Shown piece after piece: positions 43,150 through 51,700 of a DNA stretch of 64,000 nucleotides. Position numbers and translations under genes: made by a program. This DNA is from CBDCTM01 sp965222005 (GTDB taxonomy: Bacteria > Bacteroidota > Bacteroidia > Chitinophagales > Saprospiraceae). The DNA lies in the NCBI GenBank assembly GCA_965222005.1, contig OZ244935.1:3968001-4032000 (forward strand), given 5' to 3'. A model generated the notes under the pieces. It did not search any database and was not told the origin of the DNA. It was given only the letters and a program-made list of their open reading frames with translations. Position 1 is the stretch's first letter. Every line of letters begins with the position of its first letter.

Positions 43150-44277
43150 ATGTGTACACACAAACATACTTTGAGCAAGCTGCTGGGGCTTTTGGCCTTA
43201 CTATTTACCACTTTCGGTCCTTTATGCGCCCAAAAATACAGCAATGAATTTCTATCTATCGGAGTGGGTGCCCGTGCCCAGGGGCTGGGCAATGCGGTGG
43301 TAGCCAGCACCTCTGATGTAACTTCCAGCTTTTGGAACCCTGCTGCTTTGGGGCTTATCAACCTCAATTCCGGCATCCAGATTGGAGCTATGCATACCCA
43401 ATGGTTTGCCGGAGTAGGTAAATATGACTACCTCGGGGTGGCCATGCCTATCCGCAAAGGCAAACGTACGCTGGGCCTGTCTGCCATCCGATTTGGTATC
43501 GATGACATTCCCAACACCCTCAGCCTTTTTGATGAGGATGGGGCCATCAATTATGACAATGTAACCCCCTTTTCGGCGGTTGACTATGGCTTTATGGGGA
43601 GCTATTCCCAGTATCTTTTCACACATCTTGGCAAACTATATCTCGGGGGAAATGTAAAAGTAGTGCATCGCACGATTGGCCGATTTGCCAAAGCCTGGGG
43701 CTTTGGGGTAGATCTGGCCCTTCAATGGCGCCTCGATCATTGGAATTTTGGCTTCATGGCAAAGGACATTTCCAACACCTTCAATAGCTGGACCTTCGAT
43801 TTTAAGGAGAATGAAAAAGAAGTGCTGGAACTGACACAGAATATCGTTCCCGAAAGCTCGCTGGAAGTTACGCGCCCCACCTTTATATTGGGTACCAGCT
43901 ATCACCGGCAGCTGGGCAAGCTGGGCTTTGAAGCCGAGCTGGACCTGGCTATTACTACAGATGGCCCGCGCAATACCCTGGTGAGTGGCGAATATTCGAG
44001 TATTGATCCATCTTTTGGTTTGGAGCTCAACTTCAACCGCTTCCTCTTTATTCGAGGGGGGATCAATAATTTGCAGCAAGAGCTAAATATGGAAGATGCA
44101 TTGAAGTGGACCTGGCAGCCAAATCTGGGGGTTGGTTTCAAGATATACAAACTGCAAGTCGATTATGCTTTTACCGATCCGGGAGACAGGGAACACAACA
44201 CCTTTTCACACATCATTTCCCTGGTGCTGGATCTGGATTTCAACTATCTCAAAAAGGCAATGAAAAATTCTGACTAG
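43150..44277 (+). CDS. PorV/PorQ-family outer-membrane protein, copy 1
   Basis: A 375-aa protein with a signal peptide (LLGLLALLFTTFGPLCAQ). The mature start KYSNEFLSIGVGARAQGLGN followed by VVASTSDVTSSFWNPAALG is the hallmark of the PorV/PorQ family, FadL-like barrels of the type IX secretion system. PorV carries cargo from the translocon to the attachment complex. The protein shares its plan with the gene 108 bp downstream, including FIRGGINNLQ against FIRGGVNNFQ. It is somewhat longer or different in loops from PorV itself, so a paralogous shuttle or structural role is possible. No porU gene is adjacent. Confidence 0.8.
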   Translation: MCTHKHTLSKLLGLLALLFTTFGPLCAQKYSNEFLSIGVGARAQGLGNAVVASTSDVTSSFWNPAALGLINLNSGIQIGAMHTQWFAGVGKYDYLGVAMPIRKGKRTLGLSAIRFGIDDIPNTLSLFDEDGAINYDNVTPFSAVDYGFMGSYSQYLFTHLGKLYLGGNVKVVHRTIGRFAKAWGFGVDLALQWRLDHWNFGFMAKDISNTFNSWTFDFKENEKEVLELTQNIVPESSLEVTRPTFILGTSYHRQLGKLGFEAELDLAITTDGPRNTLVSGEYSSIDPSFGLELNFNRFLFIRGGINNLQQELNMEDALKWTWQPNLGVGFKIYKLQVDYAFTDPGDREHNTFSHIISLVLDLDFNYLKKAMKNSD

Positions 44278-44341
44278 CTCTTGTCCTTCCTTTGGCAGGT
44301 AAAAATGTACAATGATTCAGCTTTTCTCCGTTATTATTGGG

Positions 44342-44349
44342 TACTTTTG
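44342..44349 (+). promoter_or_regulatory. Bacteroidota-type -7 box TACTTTTG
   Basis: An exact TAnnTTTG match 37 bp upstream of the second PorV-like start codon. The -33 region is not a good match. It may give the second copy its own promoter. Confidence 0.3.
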
Positions 44350-44385
44350 TTGCACAATTATGACTTGACTGATACAAGCTAATTT

Positions 44386-45510
44386 ATGAAATACCTATCC
44401 CCCCGACTTGCCAAAATAGTAGTCCTATTCCTGATTGTTTTGGGTACACTGAGCGCTCCTTCTTCAGCTCAAGTGAAATACAGCAACGAGTTTTTGTCGA
44501 TTGGAGTAGGCGCGCGCGCTCACGGAATGGCTAATGCGGTAGCTGCCAATGTATCGGATGTGACCGCTACCTACTGGAATCCTGCCGGTTTAAGCCGCTT
44601 GAAAGCGCCTCTCCAGGTAGGAGCCATGCACGCCGAATGGTTTGCGGGGATCGCCCAATACGACTATCTGGCTTTTGCCAAACCCATGAACAAAGACAAC
44701 AACGCTGCCTTTGGCTTATCTGTGATACGCCTGGGCATTGATCAAATCCCCAATACGCTCAATCTCATCGGCCCTGATAATTCCATCAATTATGACAATG
44801 TCACAGAGTTTTCGGCTGCCGATTATGCCCTGGGCTTTTCCTATGCACAAGACATTATCATCAAAGACCGCCGATTTGCCCTTGGAGGCTCAGCGAAAGT
44901 GATTCGCCGGGTCATCGGCACCTTTGGCAATGCCTGGGGCTTTGGCCTGGATGCCGGCCTACAGTATCACTCTCAAAAATGGCGATTTGCTTTGGTCGGG
45001 AGGGATCTTACAGGGACGTATAATGCCTGGTCTTTTTCGCTGACCGATCGCGAAAAGCAAGTATTTTTATCTACCAACAATGTAGTGCCTGAGAGTACAG
45101 TGGAGGTTACCCGGCCCCGCTTCATTCTGGGAGTAGCCCGTTATTGGCAGTTTAAAAACAAGCTCGACCTGCTGGCTGAGTTAGATTTGGACTTCACTAC
45201 CGATGGTCAGCGCAACGTATTGGTCAGCTCCTCTTCCGTCAACATCGACCCGCACCTGGGCGTGGAGCTGGGCTACAATCGCTTCATTTTTATCAGGGGC
45301 GGGGTGAATAATTTTCAAGAAGCGCTGGACGATGTTTCGGGAACCAGTAAAAAATGGACTTTCCAACCAAATTTTGGGATGGGCCTGAAGCTCGGCCGTT
45401 TCCACATTGATTATACACTGACGGACATCGGAAACGTTTCGCAGGTGCTGTACTCTCATATCTTTTCCCTGGCTCTCGATTTTAAGACCCGCTCGGAGGT
45501 GGAAAACTAG
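44386..45510 (+). CDS. PorV/PorQ-family outer-membrane protein, copy 2
   Basis: A 374-aa protein with a signal peptide (IVVLFLIVLGTLSAPSSAQ). It starts VKYSNEFLSIGVGARAHGMAN and VAANVSDVTATYWNPAGLS, and follows copy 1 almost block by block: AMHAEWFAGIAQYDYLAFA, NTLNLIGPDNSINYDNVT, VPESTVEVTRPRFILGVAR, FIRGGVNNFQ. The shared length and order point to a tandem duplication, now well diverged. It should be a 14-strand barrel at the outer membrane. The two copies may serve different T9SS cargo or form different partners. Confidence 0.8.
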   Translation: MKYLSPRLAKIVVLFLIVLGTLSAPSSAQVKYSNEFLSIGVGARAHGMANAVAANVSDVTATYWNPAGLSRLKAPLQVGAMHAEWFAGIAQYDYLAFAKPMNKDNNAAFGLSVIRLGIDQIPNTLNLIGPDNSINYDNVTEFSAADYALGFSYAQDIIIKDRRFALGGSAKVIRRVIGTFGNAWGFGLDAGLQYHSQKWRFALVGRDLTGTYNAWSFSLTDREKQVFLSTNNVVPESTVEVTRPRFILGVARYWQFKNKLDLLAELDLDFTTDGQRNVLVSSSSVNIDPHLGVELGYNRFIFIRGGVNNFQEALDDVSGTSKKWTFQPNFGMGLKLGRFHIDYTLTDIGNVSQVLYSHIFSLALDFKTRSEVEN

Positions 45511-45532
45511 TGCATGTCTAATCATGTCTAAT

Positions 45533-47440
45533 CTAATCGGTCCAACTATTTTGGATCATTGCACGGTGATGTTGTTGAATGGCGGCTTTTATAGCCAACT
45601 CCAGCCTGGCTCGTTCGCCAGTAAGCTTGTGTAGCAAATTGGACTTCAGTTTTTTATCCTTTGAATACTGATACATAGCAATGGACTTTCTGCCATCAAA
45701 AAGCAAGAGGTACTCCCCATCCATAATTTGGAACAAACCTTCCGAATAGGTGTAGCTGTACTGAGGTGGCTGCAAAATATCAAACACACTACGACCAAAA
45801 CTCTTCAAGCTACCTTCAAAGCCAATATAATCAAGGATGGATGGTAAAATATCCGTTTGTTGTAGAAGGCAATTTTGGGGCCCAACGATGAGTTGTGAGG
45901 GATCATACAACAGGATCGGAATCTGATAACGCTGATATCGGTTGAGCGGCTTTGCACCCGGCATCGGGCCGCTGTGATCCGCCGTGATAACCCACAAGGT
46001 ATTGGCAAACCACTCTTTTTTCGCAGCTGCACTAAACAGTTGCCTCAGCGCCTCATCCGTGTACCGGAAGCTCCGCGAAACCGGCTCTGTAGCAGGCCAT
46101 TGCTCCTCAAACCAGGACTCCACCCGATAGGGATGATGGGAGCTGAGCGAAAAAAGCATGGCAGCAAAAGGCTTGGAAAAGGTATCGACGCTTTCAACAA
46201 AATAATTGAAAAAGGGAACATCCCAAATACCCCAGTTGCCATCGTACAGCGATTGGTCGGGGAAGTGCGTGCGATCAAAATTGTACTCAAAGCCGGCCAA
46301 ACGGGCAAAGCGGCCAAATTCCATAGAACCCGGATTGCTAGCGTGGAAAAAGGCCGTGCGGTAGCCCAGCTTGTTGAATAAATGGCCAAGACCGCGAATC
46401 CGGTTGCCCTGATAAGCTGAAAACATAAGAGGGTCGTCCATCAAAGCAGGAATGCCGCTTGCCAGTGCCACGATACCCTGGGTGGAGCGCAAGCCATTGG
46501 CAAAACTATTGGTACATTGGAAACACTGCCCGATCAAGGAGTCCAAAAAGGGCGTATTGGAAGCCTTGCCTGCATTTTGGTAATAGCCGATTTGGGCTTT
46601 GCCAAAGCTCTCCAAAACAATAACGATCACATTCTTTTTTGGGGCACTCCCCTTATTGGTGATGGAATAGCGGAGCGGAAAATGCTTCTCCAGTTCATCC
46701 CGCCGGAGATAGTCAACTGCCTCCAGTTGCCGCTGTTGCATGGAAAAGATTAGCCCCAGGCTGCTGTTTGCGATGAGCGGATTGAAGCGGCTGTCCTGTA
46801 CATATTCAGTAGCGGTAATCGGCATAAGGGGCCTGAGCTGCCAGCCCCCACGTGCACTCGTCACAAAAAACAGAATGGCTAAAACGAATATAAACCATTG
46901 ATACTGATAGTTTTGCGAAAGATTTTTGGTAATCACTTCTGTTTTTTTAAATACCCAAAGCAGGCTGGCTGCCAGCAAAAGCCATACGATTGCCAGATAC
47001 CAATACTCGGCAGCATATTCCGGCAAAAGGTTGGCTGATTTTTCGAGCATCCAAAAATCACTGCTGATAGATCGGCGGAAGGCGTGCGGAAACCAGGCTA
47101 TATCAGCCAGTTCCACTAAAAAAGCTACTCCATTGAAAAGTAGAAAAAGCCACCAAAGAAGTCGGCGGTAGAAAGATCGTAGGCGCCATGCGACCGGAAG
47201 TATGCTGGCCAGAATAAAAACAGCATTGATGTAGGTGATGGCTACCCAATCGAAGCGCAACCCGATGAGGGCGTAGCGCAGATATTGGCCGAAGGAAAGG
47301 CCAGGAAAAGCATCCAGGTTGTGGAAAAAGAAAATAAGCCGGATACAACTGAAGAGGGCCAGCACGGCCAGCAGCCGCAACAATAATTGGTAAACAAACC
47401 GACCCTCCCTGAGCAAATGGCGCTTCATTTGGCTACACAT
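45533..47440 (-). CDS. LTA-synthase-like membrane sulfatase-fold phosphotransferase
   Basis: A 635-aa protein with four or five N-terminal membrane helices (residues ~15-210) and an extracytoplasmic alkaline-phosphatase-fold domain. Active-site features of the LtaS family are NVIVIVLESFGKAQ (metal-binding Glu), GLRSTQGIVALASG with the Thr nucleophile, and WVITADHSGPM with Asp-His ligands. Gram-negative members transfer phosphoethanolamine or phosphoglycerol to glycans and lipids; the true donor and acceptor here are unknown. The protein could start at 47440 or at the next Met five codons in. It converges on the PorV-like pair and is a single-gene transcript. Confidence 0.85.
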   Translation of the reverse strand: MCSQMKRHLLREGRFVYQLLLRLLAVLALFSCIRLIFFFHNLDAFPGLSFGQYLRYALIGLRFDWVAITYINAVFILASILPVAWRLRSFYRRLLWWLFLLFNGVAFLVELADIAWFPHAFRRSISSDFWMLEKSANLLPEYAAEYWYLAIVWLLLAASLLWVFKKTEVITKNLSQNYQYQWFIFVLAILFFVTSARGGWQLRPLMPITATEYVQDSRFNPLIANSSLGLIFSMQQRQLEAVDYLRRDELEKHFPLRYSITNKGSAPKKNVIVIVLESFGKAQIGYYQNAGKASNTPFLDSLIGQCFQCTNSFANGLRSTQGIVALASGIPALMDDPLMFSAYQGNRIRGLGHLFNKLGYRTAFFHASNPGSMEFGRFARLAGFEYNFDRTHFPDQSLYDGNWGIWDVPFFNYFVESVDTFSKPFAAMLFSLSSHHPYRVESWFEEQWPATEPVSRSFRYTDEALRQLFSAAAKKEWFANTLWVITADHSGPMPGAKPLNRYQRYQIPILLYDPSQLIVGPQNCLLQQTDILPSILDYIGFEGSLKSFGRSVFDILQPPQYSYTYSEGLFQIMDGEYLLLFDGRKSIAMYQYSKDKKLKSNLLHKLTGERARLELAIKAAIQQHHRAMIQNSWTD

Positions 47441-47867
47441 TGTGTCTGCAAATGTAATGGCTTTCCGGCTGATGTCAAAAGTAAACGCAAAGGTGACTAT
47501 CTGGCTGATTAATAAAATTTACCACATTCAGTATCGTTGCAGGACGTTGATTAGCCTGTCACATTATTTTTGGAAATAATATTTGCTATATATAAAAATA
47601 TATGTACCTTGTATGTGCACTGGCGGGGATGCCTGCCAGTCAAAAAACATCCACTCAAGTATCAAAACAAGCTTTGGCTCAACAGCTTTAAATTGAGGAA
47701 GTGACTCGGAATGTTAGTAGGGCGGGCCCCAACCGTTGACTTGTCCGGTTCCCGATTTTTCGGGACAAGGGGATTACCAAAAGCATGACGGCTGCCTCAA
47801 CCATGATTTGCAGGGGTCCAAAAGCACCTCTGATACTTGGGTGGTTTTTTTTCTATCCTTTGCTTCC
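47441..47867. other. 427-bp gap with palindromes between LTA-synthase-like and LON-domain genes
   Basis: No convincing gene. It holds the pair ACTGGC/GCCAGT (47619-47640), a nested hairpin CTTGTCC/GGACAAG around CCCGATTTTTCGGG-like bases (47740-47769), GGGCGGGCCC (about 47720), and an isolated + strand TATTTTTG (47565-47572) without a + gene behind it. A 29-codon + frame at about 47601 was judged not to be coding. Confidence 0.5.
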
Positions 47868-48503
47868 TCAAACCTTCGGAGGAATTACATTTTTAAAATG
47901 CCCGTTCATCTGTACGCGTACCCGCAGCCGCTCCATCTCCTTTACAATGGGGATAAGCTGAATGAGGTGGTCGAGCATGAATTGCTGGCGTTCCAGTTCG
48001 CTGCGGAGGCAAAGAAACTCATATTCCTGCTCAAGGGAGAAGCCGACATGATGAGCAATTTCGTAAGTAGAGTAGTCCTCCTTATTTTTGGGGATGTCCT
48101 TTTCAATCTTCAATACTATGAAAAGTTGCTGAAGGTGGGTGACGATCTGATTGGTAAGGTAAGCATCGCCCTGTTCATTGATGTTGAGGCGTTCAATATC
48201 GGCACCAGGGTATAACTTTTGAGGGGTGGTGCGGTAATATTCCTGAATACGGAATATACCAAAGCCAAGCGTCTTGATGTCCAGCTCGCCATTGTCGTAG
48301 CGCTTCTCCACACTGAGTAACTTAATCTCTGTACCAAAATCCATCACACGGTCGTTGATAAACGAAGGAATGCCAAAGGTGATCTGATTCTGCTCACATT
48401 CTCTGATGAGCTGCTTGTAGCGAGGCTCAAAAATGTGAAGATTGAGCTCTTCTCCGGGAAAAACAACTATCTTGAGGGGAAATAAAGGAAGGAAATCGTT
48501 CAT
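47868..48503 (-). CDS. LON peptidase substrate-binding domain protein
   Basis: A 211-aa protein. It starts FLPLFPLKIVVFPGEELNLHIFEPRYKQLI (in the first ~32 residues), the Lon N-terminal signature of the PUA-like substrate-binding domain, followed by FGIPSFIND and VEKRYDNGELDIKTLG. The second half is a helical region (LRSELERQQFMLDHLIQLIP). The ATPase and protease domains of Lon are absent, as usual in this stand-alone family, so it may act as an adaptor or regulator of protein turnover. The start codon has a 238-bp upstream gap shared with the divergent alpha-2-macroglobulin gene. Confidence 0.88.
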   Translation of the reverse strand: MNDFLPLFPLKIVVFPGEELNLHIFEPRYKQLIRECEQNQITFGIPSFINDRVMDFGTEIKLLSVEKRYDNGELDIKTLGFGIFRIQEYYRTTPQKLYPGADIERLNINEQGDAYLTNQIVTHLQQLFIVLKIEKDIPKNKEDYSTYEIAHHVGFSLEQEYEFLCLRSELERQQFMLDHLIQLIPIVKEMERLRVRVQMNGHFKNVIPPKV

Positions 48504-48679
48504 GCAGAAACAGATTTATCACATCATTTGATAGACCACTTACCACGCTTACTTTCCAGATAGCTGCAAATATACATGGAATTGCCAATGCACTTAAATT
48601 AATTTTATCTTGCAATTGTTTAATGACAGCCAAATGCTTCGGTCAGCTTCTTAAAAACAAAGTCCTTACCAACTTGATT

Positions 48680-48700
48680 GTTCATTTGGTGTTCATTTGG
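48680..48700 (+). repeat. Tandem 11-mer upstream of the alpha-2-macroglobulin gene
   Basis: GTTCATTTGGT (48680-48690) followed directly by GTTCATTTGG (48691-48700). The gap is divergent, so it could be a direct-repeat operator or promoter part. Support is weak. Confidence 0.3.
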
Positions 48701-48741
48701 AAAGAGTACCCATAAGGTCTTTCATTTAAAATCAATGAGTT

Positions 48742-51700
48742 ATGTCTAGCAAATTCCCCATTCAACTAACTGCCTTTCTCTTCTTTTTTACGGCACTGTT
48801 CATTCTGTTCTTTTCGCAATGCAAAAACATACAACCTGCTAAACCCATTCCCGAAAATGCAGGTTCTTTCATATATGCCTACACATCGGGCTACATCTCC
48901 AAAAATACCCCCATTCGCGTTCGATTTGCCAATTCGGCAGTGCCCAATGAGCAAGTAGGGAGCGAGGTGAAAGTCAAGACCCTGAGCTTTCGGCCAGCCA
49001 TCAAGGGGAGCGCCATTTGGGAAGATGACCGCACCATTCGCTTTCAGTCGGCCGAATTCCTGCCATCCAATACGCAGTATGTAGGTGTGGTGCAGCTAAT
49101 GAATATCTTCGAGAATGTGCCTCCGGAATTAAAGGTCTTTGAGTTTGATTTTAAAGTAAAAGCCCAAAACATTGAGGTCGAACTTGGTGGATTGCAATCA
49201 CAGGGAAATGACCCCGCCCGCCAAAGCTTTACCGGAGCTGTTTACACTTCCGACCTTGCTACTCCCGAAGAGCTCGAATCGATTGTCACCGCTACACAAA
49301 ACGGCCAGTCGCTACCTGTGCGCTGGGAACATTCGGACGACCTCATCAATCACTCTTTTACGGTCGAATCGGTGGTTCGTGGGCAAGATGATGGCGAGCT
49401 AAACATTCAATGGAATGGCAAAACCCTGGGAGTTGATAAAAAAGACACTCGCCATATCATCATTCCTTCTCTCAATACATTTCAAGTGATGGATGCCCGC
49501 GTCGTTCAGGAAGATGACCAATATCTTGTCATACATTTTTCCGATCCGCTGGATCCTGCACAGGATTTTAAAGGCTTGGTGACTATAGAAGAATACACAG
49601 GAAAATTGCGCTTTAATGTGAATGGCAATCAATTATTCGTTTATCCCAAGGGGCGCCTCACCGGTAGCCGCAAACTGAGCCTGGTACAAGGTGTGCGGAG
49701 CAATCGGGCTATCAAATTGAAAGACCCGGCAGAGTGGGTACTGACCTTTGAGGAACTAAAACCCGCCGCTCGGCTGAGTGGGAAAGGGGTCATCATGCCT
49801 CATTCGGATGCTCTGCTCTTCCCCTTCGAGGCTGTCAACCTGAATGCAGTGGATGTGGAAATTTTTAAAATCTATAGCAACAATATCCTGCAGTTCTTAC
49901 AAACCAACCAATTGGATGGCACCTATGATCTGGAAAGAGTCGGAAGGATCATCCACCAGCAAAGGGTGGAGCTCAAAGCCCTCAACCCTGCCTCCAATTC
50001 TTCCGGCTGGCTCGCATATGCGCTCGATTTGAGTGAAATGATTGCCGATGACCAAAACGCCATCTATCAGATTCGCCTGGGTTTCAAGCCGGCCTATTCC
50101 AACTTCTACTGCGGTCAAAAGAATGCAGAAGATAACTCCCTGGCGGTGGTGGAAGCGCCTTTCGATAAAGATGGGGAGATTAAAAGCATCCTCGATGTAG
50201 GTTACTACGGGCCGCAAGGGTATTACGATGGCTACCAATGGGAACATCGCGACAACCCCTGCTTTGCTGCTTATTTCAACAGCGACAGGATAGTGAGACG
50301 CAATGTGTTTGCCTCTAACATAGGCCTGATTGGCAAAATTGGAACAGATGGCAACCTCCTCATCGCAGCTACCGACATTCGCACCACCCAGCCCCTGAGC
50401 GGCCTCGAATTGCAGGTTTACGATTATCAACAACAATTGATGGGCACCTTCACCACAGACAATTACGGAATGGCGGCTGTTGAACTGAAACGCAAACCCT
50501 TTCTGGTGGTGGCCGACAAAGAGGGGCAGAGAGGCTTTCTGCGTTTGCTCGACCCCAATTCGCTCTCACTCAGCAAATTTGACGTGGCGGGGCAGCTAAC
50601 TCAAAAGGGCATTAAAGGATTTATCTACGGGGAGCGCGGAGTGTGGCGCCCGGGCGATTCTTTGCACCTCAATTTTGTGCTCGAAGACAAGACTAATAAA
50701 ATGCCCGACAACCATCCGATAAGCTTTGAGCTTTATGATGCACGCAACCAGTTGAAGCAAAAAATATCAACTTCCAAAAATGTAAATAATGTCTATCCTT
50801 TGCCTGTGGCCACATCGGCTGATGCGCCTACCGGCAAATGGCGGGCTGTGGTAAAGGCCGGCGGAGCCACCTTTAGCAAGCAGCTGATGATGGAAACCGT
50901 CAAACCCAATCGCCTGAAAATCAAGCTCGGCATCGATCAGCAGCGCCTCACGGGTAGCGATATGCCGCTGGATTTGCCCTTGCAGGTCAACTGGTTGCAT
51001 GGAGCACCCGGCAAAAATTTGAAGGCAAAGATGGAAGTGCAGTTGCAAGCTCAGCATACCACATTTTCCAAGTATAAAAATTACGAATTCGACGATCCGG
51101 CCCGAAAATACAATGCGCGCGGGCAGCAAATTTTCGATGAAGCTGTGGACGAAAAGGGCAGGGCCATCGTAAAACTGGATATGAGTAAGAATAAGCAAAA
51201 GTTGCCCGGAAAGATGCGCATCGATTTTAGGACGAGAGCTTTTGAAAAAGGCGGAGATTTCAGTGAAGACAACTTCTCGATTCCCTATTTCCCTTTTGAA
51301 ACCTACGCCGGTCTGTCTATCCCCAAAAACCGATACGGCAGCAAGCGTTTGTCGATCAATGAAGATGGCGAAATTGATTTTGTGCTGCTCGACAAAGACG
51401 GCAAACCCCTGGCCCGGCGCGAATTGAGTGTGGGCCTTTATCGGGTGCAATGGCGCTGGTGGTGGGAGCGCGACAATTCCAATATCCGCAATTTCAACAG
51501 CTCTACTCACTTCAACGCGCAGGATTCTACACGACTGCGCACCTCCGGCAATGGAGAAGCTAGTTGGACACTACGCATACCCACCTGGGGGCGCTATATG
51601 GTACGCGTTTGTGATGAGCAATCCGGCCATTGCGCTGGCGATTTTTTCTACGCCGGCTATCCCTGGTACAGCAGCAATAGTGATGATAAACAACGAGAGG

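Noticed and set aside
47565..47572. TATTTTTG promoter-like box on the + strand
   Set aside because: No + strand gene or clear RNA lies behind it before the - strand LON-domain gene; a chance match in AT-rich DNA is likely.
47601..47690. 29-codon + strand open frame after an AT-rich region
   Set aside because: It is short, crosses an inverted repeat and has no recognisable feature or neighbour that would support it.
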